DNA from: VFJQ01 sp044226525
GTDB lineage: Bacteria > Verrucomicrobiota > Verrucomicrobiia > Chthoniobacterales > Chthoniobacteraceae
Assembly: GCA_044226525.1 (NCBI GenBank)
Contig: JBGAGV010000011.1
Coordinates: forward strand, 62,001-126,000
Length of the DNA: 64,000 bases
Reading direction: 5' to 3'
The notes beneath the pieces were generated by a model, which did no database searches, had not been told where the DNA came from, and worked only from the letters and a program-made list of their open reading frames with translations. Every line of letters starts with the position of its first letter. The first letter of the stretch is position 1. A program made the translations under genes and the position numbers. Below are positions 42,948 through 51,668 of the stretch, piece by piece.

Positions 42948-43466
42948 TTAGTTCGTGGCCTTGCCGGTGAAGCCGGCCTTGGCGAGCGATTCCATCACTT
43001 GCTTGGCGTTGAAGTCGCCTTCGACCTTGAAGGTCTCGGAGCCCTTCTGCGCGGTGTGGCTCTTCACGCCGGGAACGGCCATGACGGCTTTTTCCACGGC
43101 GGTGACGCACTTGCCGCAGCAGAGATGCGTGCCGGAGACGGTGAGCGAGGTGACCTTGCTGTCAGCGGCGGTGCCGGGTTCGACTTTGATGGCGCTGTTG
43201 TCGCCCTTGCCGGTGTAGCCGGCGGCGATGAGCGCGTTGGTCGCCTTCTGCACGTCGGCATCGCTGCCAGCGGTGATGGTGACGGTCTCCTTGTCGATGG
43301 TCGCGGTGGCGCCGGAGACGCTGGTGACGGCCTTGTCGATGCCCTTCGCGCAGGACTTGCAGCAGTTGTGCACGCCGGTGAGCGTGACCTTACTGTCGGC
43401 GACGGCCGAGGCCGCCAGCCCGAGCAGGGCCAGAGCGATGAGGTGGAAGCGGGTGGTGAGGTTCAT
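42948..43466 (-). CDS. Exported protein with two heavy-metal-associated (HMA) domains
   Basis: A 172-residue protein. After a signal peptide (MNLTTRFHLIALALLGLAASAVA) come two HMA-type ferredoxin-like domains. Each has an unusual metal loop: GVHNCCKSCAKGI at ~32-44 and GTHLCCGKCVTAV at ~113-125, i.e. H-x-CC-xx-C rather than the canonical GMxCxxC. The domains are followed by the expected beta-alpha segments (ATATIDKETVTI; VKSHTAQKGSETFKV). It probably binds copper or another soft metal outside the cytoplasm. No P-type ATPase or regulator is adjacent. It has its own terminator. Confidence 0.88.
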   Translation of the reverse strand: MNLTTRFHLIALALLGLAASAVADSKVTLTGVHNCCKSCAKGIDKAVTSVSGATATIDKETVTITAGSDADVQKATNALIAAGYTGKGDNSAIKVEPGTAADSKVTSLTVSGTHLCCGKCVTAVEKAVMAVPGVKSHTAQKGSETFKVEGDFNAKQVMESLAKAGFTGKATN

Positions 43467-43556
43467 AGAACCGCAGAGCGTGCTGGGTTTTGCGAGATTT
43501 GCAAACCACCGAATTGGAGCGCGAACGGCCCTAAGGACGCGCGCCCGGCATCGATT

Positions 43557-44138
43557 TTACAGGCCGCTGGTCAGCGAGTCCCACCAGCTCTTTTCCTTCT
43601 TGGGGGCAGCCGGTTTGCCGCTCTTCGCTGGGGCGCTCCTGGCGCTCTTGGGCGCGGTCGCCGGAGCCGGGGCGGCGGCGGAGTTCGGCAGGGCGAGGAC
43701 CTGGCCGACGATGAGTTTCTTCGGATTCGAGATGCTGTTGATCTCGCGCAGTTCGTCGGGGCTCACGCGATACTTTGCCGCGATGCCGCCGAGCGTCTCG
43801 CCTTTCGCGACGACGTGGGAGCGATGATAAACCCTGGCTTTCTCCGGGGTAAACGGCTTGGCCTTGGCGGCCGGCTTCGGGGTGGGTTTGGGAGCCGGTT
43901 TGGCCGCGGCAGCGGGAGCTGGGCGACCGGGGGTGTAGCCTTTCAAGGTCGGGTCGATCTCCACGATGCGCTCGGCGAGTTTGCGATCGGCTGCTTCGTA
44001 GGCGGCGCGCACCTTGGGGTCGCGCTGGGCGATGGCTTTGACCGTCTCGTAATCGTGCGAGCGGTCGGCGGCGGGTGCGCAGGGTGAGAGCAGGAGAGCA
44101 GCGGCGGCGATGAGGAAGGCGGAGGATTTTTGAACCAT
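43557..44138 (-). CDS. Exported LysM-domain protein
   Basis: A 193-residue protein with signal peptide MVQKSSAFLIAAAALLLSPCAPAA (ATG at 44138). A helical segment follows (ETVKAIAQRDPKVRAAYEAADRKLAERIVEIDPTLKGY), then a proline/alanine/lysine linker, then one LysM domain (SHVVAKGETLGGIAAKYRVSPDELREINSI...LIVGQVLALP), which binds peptidoglycan or chitin. The C-terminus is a second Ala/Pro/Lys linker ending in KEKSWWDSLTSGL. It may anchor to the wall or support cell-wall remodelling. The frame is open far upstream to 46448, but that stretch lies over the oppositely oriented DUF6421 gene and is rejected. Confidence 0.88.
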   Translation of the reverse strand: MVQKSSAFLIAAAALLLSPCAPAADRSHDYETVKAIAQRDPKVRAAYEAADRKLAERIVEIDPTLKGYTPGRPAPAAAAKPAPKPTPKPAAKAKPFTPEKARVYHRSHVVAKGETLGGIAAKYRVSPDELREINSISNPKKLIVGQVLALPNSAAAPAPATAPKSARSAPAKSGKPAAPKKEKSWWDSLTSGL

Positions 44139-44339
44139 GCGCCGCCTGCTACACGAAGGGCGACGCACGGGGCAAGCGTCGCCGCGAAATTGAGCGGAAA
44201 AAGGTTCCCGAAATACACGAAAGACACGAATTGCACCGGATCGAGCGGCGCCCGCCTCTCGCGCCTTCCCTGTTCTGGAAAATCGCCGGAGCGAGTGGCG
44301 GTTTTGCTGAGCCGGAGTAGATTGGCGGGAGGTTCTTCC

Positions 44340-46379
44340 ATGCAAATCCCGCAGCGAAAAACCGTTCGGGTGCTTTTCGACGAATGGCACAGCGAGAGCT
44401 GGAGCTGTTCGGCGGAGCGTGCGCGCGAAATTCAGCCGGAAAATCCGGCGGGGGCGAGTTATCAGCGCGCGGCGTCGGAGCTGGCGGGGCGGGATTTTTT
44501 GGTGGAGCGAAACGTGGCGGGGGCGCTCACGCGCGAGTGTCTGGCCGGAGTGGGCGTGCTGGTGTTGCCGCATCCGTGTGACCCGCGTTGGGAACGCACC
44601 ACGTCCTCGCAAAGTCCCGCGCTGTCCGCAGAGGAGATCGAAGCGGTGCACGCCTGGGTGCGCGCGGGTGGTGGGCTGCTCGTCATCACCGAATACGAGC
44701 ACGACAAATATGGCGACAACCTGAACGACCTGCTCGCGCCCGCCGGGTTGCGGATCGAGAACGGGAAGGTCTTCGACCGCGCCGCGTGCGTGCACGATAA
44801 TCCCGAATGGTTTCTCGCCGCGCCGGTCGATGGATCGCCCCTCGGACACCTCGCGGCAAAGGCGTGTTTTTATCGCGCAGGCTGGGTCGAAGGCGGCACC
44901 GCGGCATGGCGTGCCTCGTCCGATGCCTATCCCCCGGGCGCGGCGGTGATCGCGACGGCGCACCTCGGCACAGGGCGAATCGCCGTGGTGACGGATTCCG
45001 TGCTCTTCGGCGATGAACGGCTTGGCGAATACGATCACCTGCCGCTCTGGCTGAACCTCGTCTATTGGCTGGCGGTGCCTGCCGTTCCCGTGCTCGAAGC
45101 GGTGGAGCCCGCGTTGAGCGAAAACTGGGTGGCCTTGCGCGACACGGTCAACCGGCTGCGAGTGCTGCAGGAGCGCGATGGCAGTGTGATGCCCGAGCGG
45201 CATGAGCAGGCGCGGCTCCTGGTGAAGGAAGCGCTCGGACATCTGGCCTGGCTCGCGCGCGACTTTCTCCACGAGGCGGAATATCTTGCCGCGTTGGAGT
45301 GCGATTTTGCGGGGTGGATGAAAGGCGGCTTCGCCCGGCCCGATTTCGGCGCCTCCCTGGCGGCTTTCACTCCCCAGCGGCATCGGCGCGACGGATTGGA
45401 AACGCTCGCGCTCTTTCCGCTCTACACGCCGAACGCGTCCGGCGATGTGCGCTTCGAGGCGGTGCTCTTCCGCACGCCGTGGCCGGAATGGCTCGCCCAA
45501 CTCGAACGCACGCGCTTTCACAATCCGAAGTTTGTCCCCGGGCATTTGGTGGATTTCACGGCGGGCTACGACAGCCACTGCGCAGTGCTGTTCCCCGAGA
45601 CGGTGTCGGTGGCGGCGAGGCCGACGAATCAGTTCGCGACGATCTTCTGCGATCGTGAAGCGGCACGGCTCCGGCAGACGGCGCTGCGCTGTGCCGAAGC
45701 GGTGGGATTGCGGCTGCATCCGGAGCTGGAATTCTGGCTGCGCTCGACGCCGCTGGTCGAGGATGCGCTCGCCTTTTGGGACCTCATTCACGACACGTCG
45801 CACAGCGCCGGCGAACTGCCGTTCGATCCGTTCATGATCCGCCAGCGCGCCCCGTTCTGGATGTATGGGCTGGAGGAGTTGCGGGTCGATCTGCGCAGCT
45901 TTGGCGAAGCGGCGCAACTCGCGCGGGAAGGCTTTCCCTTCGCGCGTTATGCGGGTTACGCGATCGTGCTCGATCGGATTTTTCGCTTCCCCATCACTGG
46001 CTCGCGCGTGCGGAATTACGATGCGCTCGGCGGTCAGTTGTTGTTCGCGTTTCTGCATCAGCGCGATGTGCTGTTGTGGAGCGATAATCGGCTCACCATT
46101 CGCTGGGAGCAGCTCGAGGCTGCGGTGGCCGCGCTCCGCGAAGAGCTGCGGTTGCTTTACAAGTTCGGGAGCGATTGCTCGAAGATGACCTTCTGGCTCG
46201 CGGCGCACGATCGCCTCGCCCGCTACGTGCCTCCGAACATTGCCTCCCAATGGCGCGCCGATGCGCGGGCCGTGAGCGATGAAGCGGACCTCCAGCACTG
46301 GCTCGATCTCATCCATCCGGATGAGTTTCCGCTGGGGACGTTTCACACCAACCTGCTGCGGGCGCTGCAGAAAGGTTAG
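44340..46379 (+). CDS. DUF6421-type protein with GATase/ThuA-like N-terminal domain
   Basis: A 679-residue protein started at ATG 44340 (MQIPQRKTVRVLFDEWHSESWS). The first ~250 residues have the Rossmann-like pattern of ThuA/DUF4350/GATase1-like domains (VLVLPHPCD, VHAWVRAGGGLLVITEYEHDKYGDNLNDLL, TAHLGTGRIAVVTDSVLF). The C-terminal ~400 residues match the DUF6421 family, including VDFTAGYDSHCAVLFPETV and IHDTSHSAGELPFDPFMIRQRAPFWMYGLEELRVDL. The His-x3-His and nearby Glu residues in the latter suggest a metal site (a peptidase-like HDxxH), but this is a guess. The family's biochemical role is unknown. The open frame upstream of 44340 reads poorly and crosses the lysM gene promoter. Confidence 0.75.
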   Translation: MQIPQRKTVRVLFDEWHSESWSCSAERAREIQPENPAGASYQRAASELAGRDFLVERNVAGALTRECLAGVGVLVLPHPCDPRWERTTSSQSPALSAEEIEAVHAWVRAGGGLLVITEYEHDKYGDNLNDLLAPAGLRIENGKVFDRAACVHDNPEWFLAAPVDGSPLGHLAAKACFYRAGWVEGGTAAWRASSDAYPPGAAVIATAHLGTGRIAVVTDSVLFGDERLGEYDHLPLWLNLVYWLAVPAVPVLEAVEPALSENWVALRDTVNRLRVLQERDGSVMPERHEQARLLVKEALGHLAWLARDFLHEAEYLAALECDFAGWMKGGFARPDFGASLAAFTPQRHRRDGLETLALFPLYTPNASGDVRFEAVLFRTPWPEWLAQLERTRFHNPKFVPGHLVDFTAGYDSHCAVLFPETVSVAARPTNQFATIFCDREAARLRQTALRCAEAVGLRLHPELEFWLRSTPLVEDALAFWDLIHDTSHSAGELPFDPFMIRQRAPFWMYGLEELRVDLRSFGEAAQLAREGFPFARYAGYAIVLDRIFRFPITGSRVRNYDALGGQLLFAFLHQRDVLLWSDNRLTIRWEQLEAAVAALREELRLLYKFGSDCSKMTFWLAAHDRLARYVPPNIASQWRADARAVSDEADLQHWLDLIHPDEFPLGTFHTNLLRALQKG

Positions 46380-46846
46380 GTGCGTTCGCCCGCGACGCGA
46401 TGGTTGCGATCCCAGCGGCGTTCGAGGCGCGAAGCGTCGATTTTCCACCGGCCTTCTTCGCGGACGAAAGTGTAGTGCACCACGGCGATGCTGCCGTTTG
46501 GCATGAAGAAATAGGTGGGCAGAAAGGCGTGCCGACCACGCACGCTGATGGCGCCAAATTCCACGCGCTCGAACCGAGCGGTTTCCGGGCGCTCGATGCG
46601 CGCCTGCTCGGCGAAGTCATCCAGATTGAACCGCTCCTGCATCGACAGCGAGACGTGACGGTAAGCACCGGAATAATCGGCGACGCGCAGCGCGGCGAGT
46701 TCCTGGAGCACCACCGTGTAAAGATCCTGTGGATGCGGCTCGGGAGCGTGACGAGCGGGAAGGGGCCGAAGAACGAAAGCGGCGCCACAGACGGCGAAGG
46801 TCGCGAAGACGATCCCGAGCTTGGTGCGCTTCCAGGCGACGCTCAT
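46376..46846 (-). CDS. DUF4864-like (NTF2-fold) membrane-anchored protein
   Basis: A 156-residue protein. The N-terminus has one hydrophobic helix (LGIVFATFAVCGAAFVLRPL) and the rest resembles DUF4864/NTF2-like domains (LQELAALRVADYSGAYRHVSLSMQERFNLDDFAEQAR, GRHAFLPTYFFMPNGSIAVVHYTFVREEGRWKI). It is probably an exported or membrane-bound small domain. Its ATG overlaps the stop of the DUF971 gene by 4 nt and its stop overlaps the convergent DUF6421 gene's stop by 4 nt. Confidence 0.68.
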   Translation of the reverse strand: MSVAWKRTKLGIVFATFAVCGAAFVLRPLPARHAPEPHPQDLYTVVLQELAALRVADYSGAYRHVSLSMQERFNLDDFAEQARIERPETARFERVEFGAISVRGRHAFLPTYFFMPNGSIAVVHYTFVREEGRWKIDASRLERRWDRNHRVAGERT

Positions 46847-47157
46847 GGGGCCGTGGCGGCTTCCGCGATCTTGCGGAGATAAGGAAAGCTGTAGAGCCCG
46901 GTGCTGTGGCCATCTTCCCAGCCGGGCTGGAAAGCGTAGCCGCCGACGAGTTGCCAGCCGCGGAGCTGGAAGCTTTTCGGGGTATAAGTCACCTCCGGGC
47001 GCTCGATGCGGCCAAGCACGTCCGGCTCACCCCCGCACGCCGCGCAGGGGCAGCTCCGCCGCAACGCTTCAAGGCCGACGAAGGACTCCGTGCCATCGTT
47101 CCAGGCGATGGCGAGTTCGTCACCGATCTGGGTAATGTGGTTCGGAAGCAGGCGCAT
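46843..47157 (-). CDS. DUF971-family protein
   Basis: A 104-residue protein when started at ATG 47157 (MRLLPNHITQIGDELAIAWNDG). The DUF971 signature is present: GxELxIxWxDG, LRRSCPCAACGGE (the CPC..C zinc-like cysteines) and a C-terminal WEDGHSTGLYSFPYLRKIAE. The same domain forms the N-terminus of gamma-butyrobetaine hydroxylase and occurs alone near iron-sulfur or ApbC/Mrp genes in many bacteria; its role is uncertain. Translation of the next gene is coupled by a 4-nt overlap. Confidence 0.88.
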   Translation of the reverse strand: MRLLPNHITQIGDELAIAWNDGTESFVGLEALRRSCPCAACGGEPDVLGRIERPEVTYTPKSFQLRGWQLVGGYAFQPGWEDGHSTGLYSFPYLRKIAEAATAP

Positions 47158-47212
47158 GGTGGCAGAAGTATGCCGTCGATGGCGATGCGGCGCCAGCTTT
47201 GTCTCATCGCGA

Positions 47213-47227
47213 CCGGCGAGGCGCCGG
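47213..47227. repeat. REP-type palindrome copy
   Basis: CCGGCG-AGG-CGCCGG (47213-47227) is the reverse complement of the core at 10365-10379. AATTTAATG follows at 47234, as in the spacer of the 10.4-kb pair. It lies between two minus-strand genes, 10 bp past the stop of the DUF1549/1553 gene. Confidence 0.6.
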
Positions 47228-47236
47228 CTTTGCAAT

Positions 47237-49432
47237 TTAATGATTGAACAGAAACTCGCGGCTGCTCAGCAGCGCCCAGTAGGCGTCTTCGAGCGCGAGG
47301 CGTTTGTCCTGATCGTTCTTCGCGTCCTTGAGCAAGGCGTCGAAGTGGGTTCGCTCGGCGTCGGTCGGCGGACGCGAAAGCGCGGAATAAAAAGCGTCGG
47401 CGACGACTTCATCCGGCGCTTTTTGGGCCGCGAGCGCTTTGGCCACGCAGCTATTCGCATCGGCGAGTTTGCGGTTGATGGTATCGCCATTGGCCACGTG
47501 CAAGGCCTGCGAGACACTCGGCTCCGCGGTGCGTTCGCAGGAGCAGGTCTGGTCGCGGTTCGGGCGGCCAAAGGCACGGGTGAAGTAGTTGTCGGTGCCC
47601 GCGTCGGGAAGCTGCATGGCGCGCCAGCCGGTCGGGAAGGTGATTTCCTTGCCACCGTTGGTGCTCACGTCCTGGGTCTTGAACGTCGTCGGCACCATCG
47701 TCACCTGCGCGATGGCGTCGTGCAGTGTTTCGGCCATGAGGCGGCGCGGATAATAGCGGCTGTAGTAACGCGAATCGGCCTGGTTGCCGGGCAGCGGTTC
47801 GCTGGAGCGTTGATAAGTTTCGCTTTGCAGAATCGCCCGCATGAGCGCCTGGAGGTTGAACTTGTTTTCCGCGAGGAAATTCGCGGCGGCTTCAAAGAGC
47901 GGTTCGTTGCTGGCAGGATTCGTGGCGCGGATATCGTCGATGCTCTCCACCAGCCCCACACCGAAGAAATTCGCCCAGACTCGATTTACGATGGTGCGCT
48001 TGAAATAAGGGTTGCTCGCGTCGGTCACCCACGCGGCGAGAGCGCTGCGGCGATCGCCGGAGAAATCGGCGGGCAACGGCTGGCTTTCGAGCGGGCGTGG
48101 GGCTTGCGGGCGCCCGGTCAGGGGCTGCACCAGTTCGCCGTCATCGGCCGCGAAAACCACGTTTTCCCCGGCCTGCGAGCCCGCTTTGAACCGCACGCGC
48201 GAGAAGAGATTCGCGAAGGCGTAGTAGTCGTTGTTCGTCCACTTCTCGAGCGGGTGATTATGGCACTTCGCGCAGTTCATCGAGAAGCCGAGGAAGGTGA
48301 GCGACGTGGTTTCGGCGGCTTCGCGCGGGTCCTGATGAATCACGAAATAATTCGCGGCGCCGTTTTCCAGCGTGCTCCCCTGCGCGGTGAGGACGCGCCG
48401 CGCGAAGACATCCCACGGCGTGTTCGAGGCGACCTGATTGCGAATCCACTCGTAGTAGGCCCACATCGCCGGGGGTTGCATCTTGCGCTTGGTGACGAGC
48501 AGCAGATCGCTCCACTTGTAAGACCAGTAGTCGATGAACTCGGGCCGCTTGAGCAGCTTCTCGATGAGCTGGTCGCGTTTGTTCGGCGCGGTGTCGGCGA
48601 GGAAAGCGCGGGTCTCTTCGACGGTGGGCAGCACGCCGATCGTATCGAGGAACGCGCGCCGGATGAAATCGGAATCCGAGCAGCGCGGGCTGGGCGGCAG
48701 GTCGAGTTCGCGGAGCTTGTCGGTGACGTGATCGTCGATCCAGTTCCGCTTCGGCGCCTGTGCGAAAACGGACGCGTTGACGTGGTTTTCAAACGGCACC
48801 GTCACCGTGGCCACGGCGAGCCGGCTGAGATACCAGGCGCTCAACGCGCTCTCGCCCTTGCCCATGATCTTCACGTTGTCCTGATCGTCCACGGTGAGCA
48901 CGGTCTGGTTCACCGCCGTCCACTTCACGTGGCGGGTCACGTCTTCGCAGCGGCCATCGGAGAAATGCGCGCGTGCCGTGAACTTCGGCGTATCGCCCGG
49001 TTTGGCGGTAATGTGCGAGGGCTCGATTTCGAGGGCCACCATTTGTGGATCGTCGGCTTTCGGGCCGGGGGCGCCGTTGGCGATCCAATCGACCAGCGTC
49101 TGCCAGTCGGGCGAGCTGACCTTGAACCGCTCGCCACCCTTGTGTGGCACCGTGCCGGTGGCTTTGAGCAGCAGGAGGGAGCGGGCCGGGTCGGCGGCGG
49201 AGATGCGGCGGCCAAACGCGCCGCGGGTCAGAGAAAGCCAGTCGCCGTCGTCGTCATAGCCGCGCAGGGAGAGCTTGAAACCACCCTGCCCGGAGAAAGC
49301 CCCATGGCAGGCCCCCATGGAGCAGCCGGACTTGGCGAGGATCGGCTGGATGTGATTGCGAAAACTCGGCGCGCTGTTTTCAGCACGGACGGCGACGGAA
49401 AGAAAAACGAGGGCGAGCGCGAGACGCAACAT
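47237..49432 (-). CDS. DUF1549/DUF1553 (PSCyt2-PSD1) cytochrome-type secreted protein
   Basis: A 731-residue protein started at ATG 49432 (signal MLRLALALVFLSVAVRA). The N-terminal PSCyt1-like segment has CSMGACH, a variant with four residues between the cysteines. An Ig-like (BIG_2) region follows (LEIEPSHITAKPGDTPKFTARAHFSDG), then DUF1549 (WIDDHVTDKLRELDLPPSPRCSDSDFIRRAFLDTIGVLPT) with a canonical haem motif CAKCH, then DUF1553 (RTIVNRVWANFFGVGLVESIDDIRATNPASNEPLFE). These proteins are massively expanded in planctomycetes and verrucomicrobia and are usually followed by a DUF1501 (sulfatase-like) gene. Here no DUF1501 gene follows. Their role is unproven; polysaccharide or sulfate-ester degradation has been suggested. 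Confidence 0.92.
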   Translation of the reverse strand: MLRLALALVFLSVAVRAENSAPSFRNHIQPILAKSGCSMGACHGAFSGQGGFKLSLRGYDDDGDWLSLTRGAFGRRISAADPARSLLLLKATGTVPHKGGERFKVSSPDWQTLVDWIANGAPGPKADDPQMVALEIEPSHITAKPGDTPKFTARAHFSDGRCEDVTRHVKWTAVNQTVLTVDDQDNVKIMGKGESALSAWYLSRLAVATVTVPFENHVNASVFAQAPKRNWIDDHVTDKLRELDLPPSPRCSDSDFIRRAFLDTIGVLPTVEETRAFLADTAPNKRDQLIEKLLKRPEFIDYWSYKWSDLLLVTKRKMQPPAMWAYYEWIRNQVASNTPWDVFARRVLTAQGSTLENGAANYFVIHQDPREAAETTSLTFLGFSMNCAKCHNHPLEKWTNNDYYAFANLFSRVRFKAGSQAGENVVFAADDGELVQPLTGRPQAPRPLESQPLPADFSGDRRSALAAWVTDASNPYFKRTIVNRVWANFFGVGLVESIDDIRATNPASNEPLFEAAANFLAENKFNLQALMRAILQSETYQRSSEPLPGNQADSRYYSRYYPRRLMAETLHDAIAQVTMVPTTFKTQDVSTNGGKEITFPTGWRAMQLPDAGTDNYFTRAFGRPNRDQTCSCERTAEPSVSQALHVANGDTINRKLADANSCVAKALAAQKAPDEVVADAFYSALSRPPTDAERTHFDALLKDAKNDQDKRLALEDAYWALLSSREFLFNH

Positions 49433-49553
49433 GGCAGGGAAGAGGACCGCACAGTGTAGGGGACTCTTGGGTGGAGACAACAGGCGGCACTTTGCAGAAT
49501 CCTGCCACCGGGCAGCGGGAAAAATCGGGCTTTTTGGAAGGGTTCGAGCCGCC

Positions 49554-50183
49554 TTACGGCACGATCAGCCTTTCCTCGGTGGCCCCGAGGGTCGGGTCAA
49601 AAGCATTGGCCAGATCGAAGCCCGACGCGCGGAACGCGAGGAAGGTCGCCGCGGCATGGGGCGAAACGGGGAGCGCTGTCGCGAGGGCCAGGCCGCGATT
49701 GTCCGCGGGGCCATCCTCCGGCCCACGCACCGGCCAGGCGGCCCGTTCGAACACTGCTTTGAACCATTCCGCCCGGTCCCAGGCTTCGGGATCGTTCGCG
49801 GGGGATTGAATGGTGATCTCGTGCGCATCGACCGTGCTCAGGTTCCGCAAGAGCACGTCCGCGCGAGCGGGCGTGAATTCCTCCGTCGCTTCCTGCGGCG
49901 GGCATTTCATCCGCAACGGACCGGCCTCCGCCGTGGCCCGCAGCACGTCCGCCAGCATCTTCTCCAGTCGCGCGACACGGTCTTCCAGTTCCGCGATTTG
50001 ATCGTGCGTCGCGGGCACCGGAGGAACCGCCGCAGGCGCAGGAGCGGCGGTTGCCCCCAGCACCACGATCTCGCGGCAGCTCGGGCAACGCACCCGTTGC
50101 GCGGGCGTGGTCGTTTTCACCGACGCTCCGCAAGCGGGGCATCGGTGGACTTCGACTGGAATCTTCGCGCTAGCGGTGGCCAT
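49554..50183 (-). CDS. Zinc-ribbon protein with coiled coil, unknown function
   Basis: A 209-residue protein. The N-terminal zinc ribbon is CPACGAS...CPSCREIVVLG (two CxxC knuckles). A Pro/Ala linker and a short coiled coil (THDQIAELEDRVARLEKMLADVL) follow. The C-terminal ~110 residues hold a small domain with AWDRAEWFKAVFERAAW and TALPVSPHAAATFLAFRASGFDL, resembling no family I know. Its start overlaps the end of the upstream zinc-ribbon gene by 14 nt, so the two are co-expressed. Confidence 0.65.
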   Translation of the reverse strand: MATASAKIPVEVHRCPACGASVKTTTPAQRVRCPSCREIVVLGATAAPAPAAVPPVPATHDQIAELEDRVARLEKMLADVLRATAEAGPLRMKCPPQEATEEFTPARADVLLRNLSTVDAHEITIQSPANDPEAWDRAEWFKAVFERAAWPVRGPEDGPADNRGLALATALPVSPHAAATFLAFRASGFDLANAFDPTLGATEERLIVP

Positions 50184-50547
50184 CGTTCTGGATCGCGGCG
50201 GTGAGAAATTCGACTTCGGCGTCGCTGAGCGTCACCTCCCCCGGTTCGTGGCCCGACCACCGCGGCACCACCGTTTCCTGCGTGCACCGCGGACAATTGA
50301 CCGCATGCCCTTCACCACGCGCATCGATCTGGATATGGCAGTCGCAGTGCTGGCAGAGAAAGATCATCTCCAGCGACAGGATGCCGCGCGGGAAGACCCT
50401 TGGGATTACGCCTTCGCTCCCGCCCAGTGCCTCGGGCGCCGGCACCACGTGCGAACACCTGGGGCACTCGACCAACGGGCGCGACGAACCCGCGCCGCGG
50501 AAGAGCGGCGCGCCGCACATCACGCAAAAGAAGTGGACGGTGGACAT
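50170..50547 (-). CDS. Double zinc-ribbon protein, unknown function
   Basis: A 125-residue protein started at ATG 50547. Two ribbons are visible: CVMCGAPL...CPRCSHVV and CQHCDCHI...CPRCTQET. It ends in VTLSDAEVEFLTAAIQNDGHR. It may be an RNA-, DNA- or protein-binding adaptor. It shares its zinc-ribbon character with the next gene and is divergent from the MinD/FlhG-like gene, with a 9-bp inverted repeat in the 96-bp intergenic region. Confidence 0.68.
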   Translation of the reverse strand: MSTVHFFCVMCGAPLFRGAGSSRPLVECPRCSHVVPAPEALGGSEGVIPRVFPRGILSLEMIFLCQHCDCHIQIDARGEGHAVNCPRCTQETVVPRWSGHEPGEVTLSDAEVEFLTAAIQNDGHR

Positions 50548-50603
50548 CTCGGACGGCCGGGAGAGGGCGGTTGAGCGGAAGGCTTGACCTGCGACCCTTC
50601 GTT

Positions 50604-50648
50604 CCCATATGTAGTATTCGTCCTGAAACGTCAACCCCAACATATGGG
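50604..50648. promoter_or_regulatory. Inverted repeat in the divergent zinc-ribbon / MinD-like spacer
   Basis: CCCATATGT (50604-50612) and ACATATGGG (50640-50648) are perfect reverse complements 27 bp apart. The right arm includes the likely ATG of the MinD-like gene. The spacing places the arms about 3.4 helical turns apart (36 bp centre to centre). It could be a regulator site or chance, and the spacer is AT-richer than its surroundings. Confidence 0.4.
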
Positions 50649-51636
50649 GATGTTTCGAGGGCTTTCGAAGCAAATGAGCTGTCCGCCGACCGTCATCGAA
50701 CCCGCTCGGATCCAATTCATCGAGCAAACTTTCCGCGACCTCCTCGGTCCGCGCTTTGATTCCACGGTGGATCGCGGTCGCCTCCAGCTCATTCGCTGGG
50801 TGCACCAGCGACTCTTCTTGGAAGGGGCTCCGCTGGAGACGGTGCGGTTCGAGCTGAACCGCCGCCTCTGCACCACGCAGATCCTCGCCGTTACCAGCGG
50901 CAAAGGTGGCGTCGGCAAAACCACCGTGTCGGTCAATCTCGCCGTCGCCTGCGCGAAGCTCGGCAAGCGTGTGCTTCTCTTCGATGCGGATCTTGGCATG
51001 GCAAATGTGCACGTCTTTGCCGGCGTCAATCCACGCGCCACGCTACTCGACTTCATCGACGGGCGCACCAGCCTCGATGAAGTCCGCGTGCCGGGTCCGG
51101 CCGGCGTGGAGTTGATCTGCGGCGCCTCGGGCATCGGCCGGCTATCGGATCTCAGCGTCTCCGTGCTCGAACAGCTCGGCACGGAACTGGTGCGCGTAGC
51201 GTCCGAATTCGACGTGCTCATCATCGACACCGGCGCGGGCATTGCGGCATCGGTCACCCGGTTTCTTCGGCTCGCGCACGAGGCGATCGTTGTCACCACG
51301 CCGAATATCGCCGCGACGCTCGATGCCTACGGCGTGATCAAACTCGCGCACGAAACCAAAATTCCCGCGCGCTTGCATCTGCTCGTGAACCAGGCCGCCG
51401 ATGCCGTGGAAGCGGAACGGGTTTCCACTCGCATCGGCGATTGCGCCTCGCGGTTTCTACAGCACCCGGTCGCCAGCCTCGGCTTTCTCGTGCGCGATGC
51501 GGAAGTCGAGCGCGCGAACCAAAGCCGTGTGCCGCTCACCCTCGCGCAGCCTTCCCATTTCAACGCCGAGCGCCTCGCTGACATCGCCGCGGCGCTCACT
51601 GCTTCCACCGCTCCAGCCTGCACCGCCGCCGCGTAA
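50644..51636 (+). CDS. MinD/FlhG-like ParA-family ATPase
   Basis: A 330-residue protein from ATG 50644; an ATG at 50674 (MSCPPTVIEPAR) is also possible. Residues ~15-80 are an N-terminal helical region unlike canonical MinD. The deviant Walker A is SGKGGVGKTT (Lys92 when counted from 50644), followed by LLFDADLGMANVHVF and LIIDTGAGIA (Walker B). The Ala-Asn-Val-His after DADLGM is the usual FlhG/MinD pattern. These ATPases position flagella, pili or secretion sites. No flagellar genes are near; the next gene is an ExeA-like ATPase, so a role in siting a secretion or pilus machine is plausible but unproven. Confidence 0.85.
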   Translation: MGMFRGLSKQMSCPPTVIEPARIQFIEQTFRDLLGPRFDSTVDRGRLQLIRWVHQRLFLEGAPLETVRFELNRRLCTTQILAVTSGKGGVGKTTVSVNLAVACAKLGKRVLLFDADLGMANVHVFAGVNPRATLLDFIDGRTSLDEVRVPGPAGVELICGASGIGRLSDLSVSVLEQLGTELVRVASEFDVLIIDTGAGIAASVTRFLRLAHEAIVVTTPNIAATLDAYGVIKLAHETKIPARLHLLVNQAADAVEAERVSTRIGDCASRFLQHPVASLGFLVRDAEVERANQSRVPLTLAQPSHFNAERLADIAAALTASTAPACTAAA

Positions 51637-51668
51637 GCCACGCGCCGTTGCGCCAAACCAGCCCATCC

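Noticed and set aside
44139..46448. The long N-terminal continuation of the LysM gene's frame (963 codons in total)
   Set aside because: It runs antisense through DUF6421. A signal peptide at 44138 gives a normal LysM protein, so the extension is not translated.
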